DNA of 64,000 bases, taken from NCBI RefSeq assembly GCF_024713975.1, contig NC_091111.1, positions 12,029,001 through 12,093,000 on the forward strand, given 5' to 3'. Within the stretch, counting starts at the first letter, position 1. Each line of letters begins with the position of its first letter. Below the pieces are notes generated by a model, which ran no database searches, was not told where the DNA came from, and was given only the letters and a program-made list of their open reading frames with translations. The stretch comes from Paralichthys olivaceus. Lineage: Eukaryota; Chordata; Actinopteri; Pleuronectiformes; Paralichthyidae. Below are positions 15,001-25,880 of this stretch, one piece after another. Position numbers and translations under genes: made by a program.

Positions 15001-18000
15001 GATTTCTATACATAGAGAAATGGTGATCAAAGACAGCGAGACAAGTGATAAATAAAAAAACAGAGTGTCATTGGAGCTTCTCACCTCTGGGTCTTCTGGG
15101 AAGATGTTGTCTACCAGTCTCTTGTACCGAGGCCTGAGTGCCCCGCAGCAACCACAAACCCCTGAGGAGGACGAGGAGGCGTATAAGAGATGGAGAGGGA
15201 GAAAAACAAAGAGGGAGACAGAGATAATCAATTAGACTTGTCCACTGTGACTGACAGAAATGCAATAAAAACAAAGAGAGAAAAAAAAAGTGAAAATGTC
15301 TTCTTTTCTTATCCTTTGTCTGTTGTAGCTAAATCTTTGTATCCTGTATTAGTCTGTGTAAATGAGAAAACACAGTAAAAAGGTATGTCTTACATCTTGT
15401 TGCTAGTGACTGGTATTGGCACACACTAAAATAAGGTCAAAGATCTGTCAATAACTTGTGATATACAGTAAGATGATGATGATAACTAACAATAATACTA
15501 TATCATCAAAGAGGCAGTAGTGGAAAATTGGTGATGAAAAGACACAAGTCTTAAATTAAATTGTCAGCAAGGTAAACACAGCTGTTGCCAGTAAAATAAA
15601 AATGTGCGAGACAGCAGCACACTGCAATTAACAGTAGTCTTGCCAATATATCTATGTTAAGGCCTTGTCTTTTGGTTTTATTAGGTGCAGCTGCTTGCTG
15701 TGACAGGTAAGAAATGATCAGCCAGTGTAGAGATGTGAGGAATTTGCAAAGGACAATGGAAGGACAGAAAGACTCAAAGATACTCAATTTTATCAGGACA
15801 AAAAGCAGAGCATTCACAAAACTTCACAGTCGAATGCTCTGCAAGAACAGAGCTGCCAAACGCTGATCACCAGTGACAGTACTGGCGGGATGCCATCATT
15901 CAAACTGCTGAATCCAAAAATGAAAAACATTAAGATATGTTCTTGTTTAGAGAGCTTCAGGAAAACAGAAGCTTAATCAGCACCTCCACAGTTTGTCTAT
16001 GTACTTTTTGTTTTCCCACTCAATCGCATGCTAAGTGAAGGTAACCCCGTGGAAAGCCATTCGGAACAGACGCAGTGTATAAAGAACCAGGTCAGAAGAC
16101 AATTACAGACACAACAATGTTGCTCTGATGATAATACACACACAAAACACAAAGTCACAGACACACTCTCTGAATCAAGACAGCCTTGGAGAGACAAGTG
16201 CTGCACACTACAGAGTGATTTTTTTTGCAATGAGAAGAAAGCGAGCAAGAGGTGGACTCTGATTGGCTGAGGGGATTCAGCAGTGGTGAGTCATAAGAAG
16301 ACCCTGTGAGAAAAAAGAAAAAAGAGGGATAACCTAAAATGTATAAAGAAGAACAAATTAATTACTATAACCCATCACATAGCTCTCCATAACAACTAAT
16401 AAAATATAGAGATAGATATACAAGTTTAGATGTCGTAAAAGGTAATAGGAAAAAAAAGTAGGTCATAGTTTATCGGCGTCAGCAATGGACTCACGTTTAA
16501 TAAATTATATGAAAGACGGACATTTCAAACAAACACAGGACAAATTCAGTGTGGGATAGACAAAGGCAAAACAATCTGCTTTGCTTTTGTCCTTCCTTCG
16601 TTCCTTAATCTCAACCTAATCTTCCTTCCTTCTATTATCCCAAAGAAAAAAAGGTTAATGTTGCTCCGTCCACACGATGAGGCGCTGTCAGCCTCCTCAG
16701 GGACTAAAATATTGTTTAAATGAACCACCACCTGGAGATACATGTCCCAAAAACATAATTAAATTATATTCTCAATTTAAAATGAACCAACTGAACTGAT
16801 TTGTCACAGATGATGGAGGCAATCGGCAGCCACATGCCTGACTCACCGACGTGCAAAGACAGGCTGAGCCCTTCTACAACAACGTGCAATGTGCAAGACG
16901 AGCAACAATCATGTTTCTTGTGCAATACAGCTGATATTAATAGACACATTTCCAGGGACTTTAACCATCATATGAGACGTATACATTGCCTGAAAGTCAT
17001 CACAGGTCCATCTATCCATAGAAAGATTGTGTGAATGTGACTACATGTTGATTAAGTGAAGGTTTTACAAATTAATATTTATGTGAGGAATTCCAAACTT
17101 ACGAAGTTTAGTATTTTGTTTGAGTCACTCACAAATATTCTGTAATGTGGAAAACAAAAACAAACTATAGCCGATTTCAGAGGTGAACTTTGCCTTTCAC
17201 TTATGAAGAAAGCAGCAGACCAGACCAGTTCAGAACCACGGGAAAATGTCCGGAACGTTCAGACCATGGGTGGCATCTAGGTAGAGCATACAGGAGGCAG
17301 GACATGATGTATAAATTCCGCAGCTGAAATGTTTTGTTTAACACTAGCGTCGTTTGTTGTGAAAATACCATAATCTGTCAAACGCAGGAGTATGTGCACT
17401 TAACATGGTATTGGTACGACATACGAGTACTGTGAGGTTCAAGATCCTCTAAACCAAAAGCAATAAAAAGTCCTCCTCTGGATGAAGCTCACTACAATCA
17501 CAGGCCTTGTAGTGTGTTTTCAGTGACCTACACGTCAGAGGAGGGGAGTCAGTGCAGGCAGGAAGCCCTTGAAAAGCCCTTTAATAGAATGAAAGGCATC
17601 TTTGCAGTCTATACTACTTAAAGGCCCTTCTGTTTCAAGGCATCTCTCTTCACTCTAAAAGTTCTGCTGAACTCCACAGCAGGAGCTCTGCTTGTGTTCA
17701 GGCTTATCTCAGAGCATGTGTGTCTATTCATAGCAGTGCTCCTTCATCACTTCAAACACTAATGAGGCCTCTGCACTGCTCCCTCCCTCCTTCCCTCCCT
17801 CCTTTCCTCCTGCACTCACCCAACCTCCCTGTACCTCACTCTATCATCCTTGCGGTATTGGCTCGGGGGCCTGAGAGTGGGAGTCGCCACTAAATTAATG
17901 AAAATGAGGCAGGTCCCGAGTGAAGAGAGGAAAAGGTGGAGGACAGAGACTGAGTGACAGGGACACAGAGCTGAGGAGAACGGAAAAGATGACGGAGATG

Positions 18001-21000
18001 GAAGGGTGATGGGGCAGGTGGATTGAATGAGTCACAGATTAGTGCTGCTTATTTATTTCTCCAGTATTAATCTGTCCTGTCCTCTCTGTCAACAGGAGAG
18101 GAAAGTAAAGCCTGACTGAATTATCGGTTGCTCATTAAAAAGTATAAAAGTTCTATATATTTGCTTGTGTTTCTGAATTATTTTTATCTATAATAGAAAT
18201 GAGGATTAAACTGAAAGAAATCAAGTCTGAATTCAATTTCTTTGTTATAAGATAAGGACATCTTACAAAGGGCCAATGTATTGGTATTGGAAATGTTTTA
18301 CTTTATAATATCAGTATCGATATCGGCCCCCAACAATATCAGTCGGGCTCTAGGGATAGATTATTTGGGAGAAGCAGGGACATAACAGACCCATTTATTG
18401 ATATACAAGATGTTTTGAGGGGGTATTTCACATTTATTGACAGGACAGTAAGCGTGAAACGGGAAGGAAGAATGGGGGAGATGGGCAGGTCATGTCTGAA
18501 AAACAGCTTTCACATATTCTGCTTCCAGTACGCCATGTAAAAAATCTAGAAAACCCTGTGCAGTTTCTGGGTTGTATTTAGGCTGAGTTGAAAAAAAACA
18601 GTAGTTTTGTGTCTCTAGTGTTGGTAATGGTGGGTTAATGTGTAAAAAGATGAGAGAGCAACACGGTGGGTGGACAGGAATTTGGAAGACAGTGGTGAAA
18701 AGCACACATAGCAGGGGATCTCACGACAACCGCCCACTCTGCATGGCAAGCTGACAACACATTTAGGCGCTGGACAACGAGCTCTTCCATACACACTCGC
18801 ACATAAACCCACACACAAACAAGCTCGCACACACTTCGAGGAGCGTGAAACAGACGAACGATGAATTACTGGTTGTTAGTAAAGAACAAGACAATAGAGG
18901 AGGAGGAGGAGGAGGACATTTCTGCCACATGGTCAGGCTAATATCTACTTGTTTCACTGAATGCTTGGAATTCAAATGTTCTTAAGGTTCTTAAGTACAC
19001 ACATGTTGAGGGGGGTCTCCACCACTCCAATCAACACAGCAAGGAGCCAGCCAATCACAGTGCTATTTTTATCCCACTAACAATGGGCTGGTACATTAAC
19101 AGATTACACTCTCCATTTCCCTCAGGATTTCAGCTTAACGTTTCCACTTTAGGGTGAGACTGAGAGAGTGGGGGGGAAATAACTGCATGCTGAAGTGGAG
19201 AAAATGGGGGCAAACAAAAATGACATAGTTCTGAAAGACAAGTTTGTACATGATAATATTAAACACACACATGCACAAGTGTTAATAGGACTGCACTGTG
19301 AGTCACACACACATCAGCAGTGAACACTAATGCACCACAAATCAAAAGATTCAAAAGGACAGGGGCTGACCCAGGGGGGGCAGGGGGCCCAGCTAAAAAC
19401 TGATTGGCCCCTTTAGTGCCCCCGTCCTGTCAGTTGTCTTTTTTTCAAATAAACTAGTCACCTACTCACAATAAATATTACAGACACAATTTGCCTGAAC
19501 AATTAACAATTTTCAGAATATATTCAATGATGTGTGGCTTTGCCCAAAGCTATAGAGCTAACAGTAAACAAGGAAAGACTCATTTGTATCTTACTGAATG
19601 TTAGACATATAATTGGCTCCTCTGTGCAAAATTTGGCCCATTTCTGGCCTCCGATTTAGACAAACTGCCACTGCTATATAGGACTTTGAACATGCACACA
19701 AGGTAGGTGTGTGTGACAAGTGGCTGAGTGCAGTAACACATCTGCACCTGCTTCCATAAAGCTGCTCTGTTGAACCAAAATTCATGTGGCTGACAAGAGA
19801 GACTAAATATAGCTGTGATGCCCTGCATTTTGGATCAGTGTGTGTTAATGTGTGCGTTTCTCTGTGTGAGTGAGTGCATGTGAGAGAGAGAGGGGGAGAG
19901 AACTGCCAATACACATTTATACCTCACCTACACCTGGGGTCATGCACACAAGCACCTAGACTTACTCAAGCAAATGGCATTAACTTCTTCTTTTGTAACT
20001 AACTGTGCAGCTATACGCTGTATACACCTGTCCAAAATACATGACACACAATGGTCACAAAGCATGTTGCCCCTTTTTTTGGGTTCGGGGTTTTACATAA
20101 GTGGGGTGAGGGTGGGGGGGGGGGGGGGGGGGCAGAAGGAACAAGTCCTGCTATTTTTACATCAGCGAACAAGGAGGGGCAAAACATATTTTACCAGTGG
20201 AATTCACATGGTGAAATGCAAATACGCAACAGGAACTACTATCAAACACATAAAACATGAGATGAGTAGAGTGTAAGCAAATAATGAACCAGTCTGATTC
20301 AACAACCAACTGAAATGTACACAAGCTGTCGCTCGGTGAGTTTGGGAAAGCTGCATAGCAGATGAGCAAAGACGGAGAGCATCACGGCTGATAGCTTTAG
20401 GGGAAAATTCAACTGCTGTCACTAAGGCATACAGAGGAGGACAGCTATTCACATTCACTGCGTACATAACCACAATGTGAATTTATCCCCCCTTCACTCT
20501 GTCACGACGAGGGCATCTCCACGCCACTGACACATACACATTGTCCACGCACTTTGCAGGGGCACACATAGAGTAAATACATTTTTTTCTGCCATCAACC
20601 CCTGTACACCAAGCCAGATTCATAGCATATTGTGTGGGTGGTAGCGAACATTGTGAATATAATGCAACCAATACTCTGATGGACAGAGGCAGCGGCCAAA
20701 AAAAATCCTTGTGACACACAAGAATGATCCGACACACTATGAATCACAGTCAAACTGTTACTGAAACTGGGCTGCGAGGGTCTTGAGTGCAGAGAGACAT
20801 TTCCATTCAGTAGCTCACCAGCGCAGTGCACAGTGAAGTGAGCATGATCTTCCTGTGTGCAGCGTCTGGGCTGATGATATATTAGCCCGCTAACCAAAAT
20901 CTTTTTTCCATCAATACTCGGCACACTCAAAGCAAAGCTGCCTACATTTTTAATTAGTACTAATCAATGAACCATATATCAACATGTCCCAGTAACACCA

Positions 21001-21522
21001 GAGCGACAGACTAAAACAACATTTCACAAAGGGCATTGTCTCAGGTTTTAACTTTGTTTAGCACCTTTACTACTTTTCAAGGAAGCATTCATTTATCATT
21101 AAAGAATCATGAAAACTATTAAAGGATTAAACATCTTGTAAGACAACACTGCACACATAACTACAACAGTTAGCTGCCTGTGTCATAGAAACCCAACATT
21201 ACCACCTCAAAGATAGAAAGAAGAAAACAAAAATATAAAAGTCTGTTACCGAATATAAACATCTTGAAAGCGAGTGTCGCCTTGTAAGCTAATGCTGTAA
21301 TTCCATCAAGAGTATCCACATAAGAGACCAAGTTCCTGTAATGTGCTTTTAGGAGACGCTGTAGTGACAACTGCACTCTGTCACGAAAAACAGGTAACTG
21401 TTTGTAGAATGTGGGAAAACTGGCTTTAACACTGGATGCTTCACATTACGCAAATGCCTACAAAGGCAGGAACACGCATACAAATACATAACAGAGGAAT
21501 GGCTGTTATTCTTACCGTACAT
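92..21522 (-). CDS. efr3b: EFR3 homolog B-like protein, 20 coding exons seen, 3' end off the window
   Basis: EFR3 is a palmitoylated plasma-membrane scaffold that recruits the PI4KA-TTC7-FAM126 complex to make PI4P. Exons in transcript order: 21522-21516, 15161-15085, 12807-12680, 11960-11810, 9708-9587, 9282-9133, 6453-6319, 4771-4693, 4298-4163, 3887-3726, 3510-3399, 3267-3216, 2530-2358, 2244-2169, 1989-1828, 1201-1070, 983-916, 796-669, 338-247, 140-92. All introns are GT-AG and phases are consistent, giving 730 codons plus one base. Exon 2 carries the VCGCCGALRPRYKR segment: a Cys cluster for palmitoylation followed by a basic patch. The rest is the family's helical-repeat body (for example MEKLTFYALSAPEKLDRIG, GPTVLEVFNTLLRQLRLS). 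Residues that differ between paralogs favour EFR3B over EFR3A: VCGCCGALRP rather than VCCCCSALRP, and ACHCQSINLF rather than ACHSQSIKPF. The start is the ATG at 21522, which adds MYG as in human EFR3B. The final part of the C-terminus (about 87 codons compared with human) lies left of base 92. Family certain; B versus A about 85%. Confidence 0.95.
1356..1555 (+). mobile_element. Dispersed repeat family, copy 1
   Basis: Contains the landmarks AAGGAGGTTAT, then a CATAAACTACTCAACC-type segment, then GAAGAACCCATTAC and a T-rich end. The same landmarks in the same order occur at 4891-5120 and 29340-29522. I recognise this as a common interspersed repeat of teleost genomes but cannot name its family from sequence alone. 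It lies in an efr3b intron. Confidence 0.7.
1582..1632. repeat. Perfect 23-bp inverted repeat with 5-nt loop
   Basis: Arm 1582-1604 is the exact reverse complement of arm 1610-1632, with loop tgctc between them. It lies in the efr3b intron between exons 15 and 16, next to a copy of a dispersed repeat at 1356-1555. The sequence shows a palindrome able to form a hairpin or cruciform. Whether it is transcribed or functional is unknown. The 5-nt loop is short for a miRNA precursor. Confidence 0.95.
3972..4126 (+). mobile_element. tRNA-derived SINE-like fossil
   Basis: An A-box-like TGGCTAGCACTG at 3981-3992 is followed by a near-consensus B box, GGTTCAAATCC, at 4017-4027. Then comes the segment TTTGCATGTTTTCCC, TGTCTGCGTAGGTTTTC and CTCCCACAGTCCAAAGAC, which I recognise from tRNA-derived repeats in fish. 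It is degenerate and sits in the efr3b intron between exons 9 and 10. It is not a functional tRNA: the spacing and the rest of the cloverleaf do not hold. Confidence 0.7.
4772..9132. other. efr3b introns 6 and 7 around exon 7: content
   Basis: Two long introns flank exon 7 (6319-6453). Besides the dispersed repeat at 4891-5120 they hold poly(A) tracts and a short CTG/GCT run near 6907-6934. I see no coding exon, RNA gene or clear transposon in the remainder. Confidence 0.5.
4891..5120 (+). mobile_element. Dispersed repeat family, copy 2
   Basis: Reads AAAGGAGGTTATGTTTTC, then GCAAAAACTATAGTG, GGGGCATGACCC, AAGCCCATTACATTTT, a T-run, and ends in GGGGGAGGTATGCAATGTCT. This is the fullest copy in the window and shows the 3' landmark GGAGGTATG that copy 1 lacks. 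It lies in the efr3b intron between exons 7 and 8. Confidence 0.7.
9283..12679. other. efr3b introns 3 to 5: content
   Basis: Apart from exon 5 (9587-9708) and exon 4 (11810-11960) this stretch is AT-rich unique-looking sequence. Open frames here are short and unlike known proteins. I recognise no mobile element. Confidence 0.4.
13722..13758 (+). mobile_element. Dispersed repeat family, 3'-end fragment
   Basis: TCCTTGGCGGAGGTATGTGG matches the 3' landmark of the family seen in full at 4891-5120. Only the end is present here, inside efr3b intron 2. Confidence 0.5.
18275..18352. mobile_element. Interspersed-repeat fragment (TATCGGCCCC type)
   Basis: Contains TTGGTATTGG, GTATCGATATCGGCCCCC and TATCAGTCGGGCTCTAG. 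This kind of end sequence is common in fish DNA-transposon-derived repeats, and a related element lies at 53319-53515. It is a fragment with no coding capacity. Confidence 0.5.
20114..20132 (+). repeat. 19-bp poly(G) tract
   Basis: An unbroken run of G preceded by GTGGGGTGAGGGTG. It is able to form a G-quadruplex and is prone to sequencing-length error. It lies in efr3b intron 1, where it is C-rich in the transcript. Confidence 0.85.
21516..21522 (-). promoter_or_regulatory. efr3b: efr3b start codon in a 7-nt coding part of exon 1
   Basis: On the minus strand ATG TAC G is followed directly by the donor gtaag. Joining to exon 2, which begins GG GTT TGT, gives M-Y-G-V-C-G-C-C, matching the known EFR3B N-terminus. 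The base at -3 is G, a fair Kozak context. A 6.35-kb intron separates these seven coding bases from the rest of the protein. Confidence 0.85.
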
Positions 21523-21993
21523 CACTCGTGATGCTGGAGTCTCTCACCGCGGCAGGCTATGATTCCTTAATACTGCTTCAGTGGTTTATACGGACGCACT
21601 GCTGTGCCAAGAGGCACTGAAAATACACATACACATGCACACCCCGCTCACTCTGGGATAAATGTGCACGTGCGCTTGGAGCTAAAAGGCATATGAATGT
21701 GCGTCGTGATTGGTGCAGAGCATGGCTCGATGCAATGTTAACACACACTCCGCCTGCCGAGCAGACACACACACACAAACACAGGCATATACACACACAC
21801 GCACAGAAGGGGGCTGAGAGGCAACGTCAGAGAGAAGCGTGCCGTGATGACCTTGGATTTTCTCCTGTTTGTCTTCTGCAACAGCGCTCCTTCTTAGAGG
21901 GGTAGTGCAGATTTCACATGCAAGTGCACATACAAACACACCCACCCTACTTCTTATCATTTATCTCAGTTTACAAAGAAATATACAGAGAAA

Positions 21994-22027
21994 GGGAGAG
22001 AGAGAAAGAGAGAGAGAGAGAGAGAAA
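21994..22027 (+). repeat. (GA)n microsatellite
   Basis: Imperfect GA repeat upstream of efr3b exon 1. Confidence 0.85.
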
Positions 22028-25000
22028 GGGAGAAGACCTCCCACTCATGCAATCTCCTTTCCTCCTCTCTCCACCCCCTGACAGCATCACTCTTTCCCTC
22101 TTCTCCATCATTAATCTTCCCATGCCTTTTTCTTTCCTTACTTTCAGTTTTTCCTTTGGTGCTTATGCAACTTTCTGCTACATTTCCATCCATTTTCTAG
22201 TCAAGCATCAAAATGTCTGCCTTTTCTGCATTTTGACAGGATGGGAATTTTTTTTTTTTTGCTACAGCTGCAGCGGCTGGTGAAAACCTAAAACATTCCA
22301 GCCTTTGTTTTTTTCTAATCAGTTCCCTTAGATCGCAGAGAAAACACATAGTACTTGCATTTAAACCAAATCTGTAGCAGAAACAACAACACTGGGAAAT
22401 GCTATTGTTTAACCATGGTACATTAACTCAACACTGGCGAGCAGCTGGCTCTTATCGCTCTAATGGTCAAGCTTTTTACCTGCACAACAATGAGTGCACC
22501 ACATACACCACACAGCCGTAACTATGACCATTATAATCCATAGTGATGATCAAATAACTGGCTCTAATGCATGAGATTGCAATGAAACCAGAAACCTCAT
22601 GATGCTGCAGCTTCCTTGTAAAACACAAATAAGTGCTTGAAATGTTACTTATGGCTACTGAACCTTCTGCATGATTTTTCAAGACTAACCATCAGCACAA
22701 CAATCCACTTCCACTTCTGTTTCAGATAGTATCAGTGTATAATGTGTGAGACATATAATTTCCTTTACAAAGCTTGATTTGCAACTCAAAGATACATACA
22801 TCAGGACTGTTCAATGAATTAAAGATGGTAGTAAATTGTTCTCACTTGAGCAATTAAAAGAAACAAAATCAGATATAGGCTGCAGCCTTGTACGGATCCA
22901 TCCACTGCATTTAACCACAGGTTCCATCCTGTTAAGATAGAAACGTATCTTCACAGTGACTGTTGGTTTGATTGTTTTTTCCCCTGGGATGAATCCCAAG
23001 GTCATTTTGCTTGAATGGCTGGAATCATACACAATCGAGCTGTGTTTTCTTTGTTCTTGCGCGCCTGCACTTCTGAACCAACATCCCATGTAGAAACATG
23101 TTGAATACCACAAAGACCATTTTGTCAATGAGAGTTTATGTGTCAGTCGAGATCAAGGATGAAAGCGATTAAATATGACCCAGACTGATAATAATGAGAC
23201 TTCCCTTTAATTAGACAAAACTGTTCATGAGCAACCTGTGCTAAATACTGAACACAGCCTGTGGTCCTATCAGTGGTTACCTACTTCAGTGCCAAAGCAT
23301 CCTTAACCAACCTTTATATAAGCTCAATCAACTTCAGGTTGTAACAAGACATGAGGGAGTATGCAGCAAGTCAAATAGTAGTTTCTACTTTTCAGTGAAA
23401 TAATTCTCTCATGGCGTGTTTTAGGAACAGTGACAGAGCCAGGGAGAGAACAGAGGAGCTGGTGTTGTCACTTACCCTTGCCAACGCGATGGTCCAGAAG
23501 GGTACGACAGTCCAGTGCCAGCCTCTGAGAGGCCGGGACATCAGGCGCAGGCAAGGGCATGGCAGGCAAACAACCACACAACAGCCCACAAGCACACACA
23601 CTCAGACACACACCACTCCTTTCATAGACACAGAAAAAGCCCTAAAAGGCAAAAACTGACATGTAACACTACAAGTTACAGACTATAATATCTACTTATT
23701 TGGTTATAATTCTTGAATTTGAAAATAAATCCTTGCATAACAATACTCCTAAAAACAACCAATCTCCATCTCACAAGTGCTTGACAAACAAGCTAAATGC
23801 AAAATTCACTTACATCCATAACTAACCAGTTTGACAGGGATGAAAAAAGCACACACATGCTCACACACACTTACACTTGTCCTTAATGAAGCATGAGCAG
23901 AAAAGCCAAGTCCAACTTGCGTGTGAAGTCTGACACCACACCAAACTCACAAATTCTCAAAGAACCCCTGCAGAAAACCAACTCCTACGTCTCCGTCTAG
24001 GAGCTTCTTGGTAATTTATGTTAGTGCATCGGCAGGTTTACCGTATTAACAAAGAGATTAGCGAATTAGTCCTTCAACAGCAGCTCTGCTTCTCTCTATG
24101 CGCCTCTCTCTTAATAAACATCCCACCGACACAATGGGGCTCACTATCCACCAGGAGTCTCTCTCTGGGCGAGAGACACAGGGAGACACAGAGACAGTGA
24201 GGGTGGAGAGAGGCAAGACCAGAGGGACAAGCGCTCGGTCAGTGGGCTTGACGTTCAAGGAATGAGGAAATCGCTGGATATCAACCCAGGGAGACTGTAC
24301 GGTGAGGGATTCCAAATGAACATGCATCTGCACACAAGTGTTGGAACATTCAAGCAGAGTTTCTCTGACTGGACATTTCCACGATCACCAGTGATGTACT
24401 GTTTTCTCAGGACTGTCCCACATTGAACTTTTCGGTGTACTGCTGTTTAATAGCTGGGTGCTCCTCACCTGTCATGTTGGATGCTCGTCACAAGGCGGCG
24501 TTGCTCCTCCAGGTTCACAGCGGCGGGGAGATGGGCGGCACTTCAGGACGGAGCAGAGTCTCCACCGGCGGGTTCGCAAATCAGGAAAACCACTGGATTG
24601 TCTTTGGCCTGTGGAGGTTAGCATGTCCAGGTTAGCTGATGCGCTTACACTCAAGTGAAACCTAACACAACGCAGGGAACGCCACGAGCTGACATGTTTC
24701 TGTCCTGTGAGGAAAACAAACAGTGACATTTATCACCTCATCACATCCGGGTGTGGATTTAAAAATCCTCCAGAGATGCTAGTAAATGAATTTAGCGGTA
24801 GCGATGCTAGCTTCTCGTGTAACTTTGTTCCACCATTAAAAACAAACACCGTTCACTCATTTTGATGAGGCTCCAACATGAACTTACGCCTGACAGATAT
24901 GACAAGGCTATCGGGTGTTGTTTAAAGGGAGACGTGTGGTTAAATGAAGCTAGCATTCGTCTATGATACCCGGTGTGGCAACGTTAGCTAACAGCTACAG

Positions 25001-25187
25001 TTGTTTCACGACAGCGCCGTTTACTCACCATGAAGTGAACACGATTCAAATCCGAGGAAAACGTGTAGCGTGCGGTCACTTAACGTCAGAGAGCGACTCC
25101 TCTACAGGACAACAAGTATCCACATATATATACACACACACTGGTCCTCCAGCTGTTCCTGACAGGAAGCGAGTATGTGACTGAGGC

Positions 25188-25188
<1 letters not shown>

Positions 25189-25277
<89 letters not shown>
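25189..25277 (+). repeat. (AC)44 microsatellite
   Basis: Uninterrupted AC repeat of about 89 bp in the region between the divergent efr3b and adcy8-like genes. It is responsible for spurious poly-(Cys-Val) and poly-(Thr-His) open frames. Confidence 0.95.
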
Positions 25278-25279
<2 letters not shown>

Positions 25280-25575
25280 GTATTTACAAACAAACTAAAA
25301 CTGAAGACCACATGTCTCAGTGTTTCCTGTGCTGCTGTAAATTGTCCCGCTGCAACTGTCAATGTCAACTTTAGTCATAGCACAACTGTGTTAAAAGGCA
25401 CAACAAGAAAACAGCAGTAAGTAATGTATCAAAAAATAAAAAATATATTGATAGCAATGTTAAAATTCTGCAATATACTTTATCCTTTAATTCCCATTTA
25501 TTGTAAGTATGGGTTTACCCAGCACCACTCAGTCAGACACTGTGTGCAAGGACTTTAGTTCCTGTCTTGTCCCAG

Positions 25576-25880
25576 TTAAAGGTACAGTGTGTAGAATTTT
25601 CTGATATCTAGTGTTGAAGTTGCATGTTGCAGCTGAACACCCCTCACCTCACCCTCTCCTTCCAAACATGAAAAAGAAACCGTGGCAGCCTTTAATTGCC
25701 ATAAAAACTCAAACGGTGTTTAGTTTGTCCAGTCTGGACTAATGTAAAAAACATGGCGGCCTCCGTAGAGAGGGTCCCCTCGATGTAAATATAAAGTGTT
25801 TGAATATAAAGGGCCCATTCTGGAGTAAAGAAAACTACAATTCATACAATTTAGATGAAATGAACTAGTGAGGATTATTC
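25576..25880 (-). mobile_element. Inverted-repeat element (MITE-like), copy A, one end lost
   Basis: Begins TTAAAGGTACAGTGTGTAG and runs through TTGCATGTTGCAGCTGAA, ATGGCGGCCTCC and GGGCCCATTCT. This is the reverse complement of the element at 29526-29868. The far end is not recognisable, so the right boundary is approximate. Confidence 0.75.

Larger units (their letters stand above)
12808..21515. other. efr3b introns 1 and 2: content
   Basis: Only exon 2 (15085-15161) is coding. Other contents: a repeat fragment at 13722-13758, a repeat with TATCGGCCCC at 18275-18352, a 19-G tract at 20114-20132, and a (GGA)n run near 18900. No other gene was recognised; open frames of 60-110 codons on either strand look random. 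Confidence 0.5.

Noticed and set aside
16801..17034. 77-codon frame with a Cys/His pattern (CFLCNTADINRHIS, FNHHMRRIH) suggesting a zinc finger
   Set aside because: The spacing resembles a C2H2 finger only loosely. There is no linker or second finger and no splice context inside efr3b intron 1.
19360..19440. GGGGCTGACCC...CCCCCGTCCTGTC stretch as a terminal-inverted-repeat element
   Set aside because: The two ends do not pair convincingly and no second copy is in the window.
25076..25374. Poly(Cys-Val) and poly(Thr-His) open frames
   Set aside because: Products of the (AC)44 microsatellite read in different frames.
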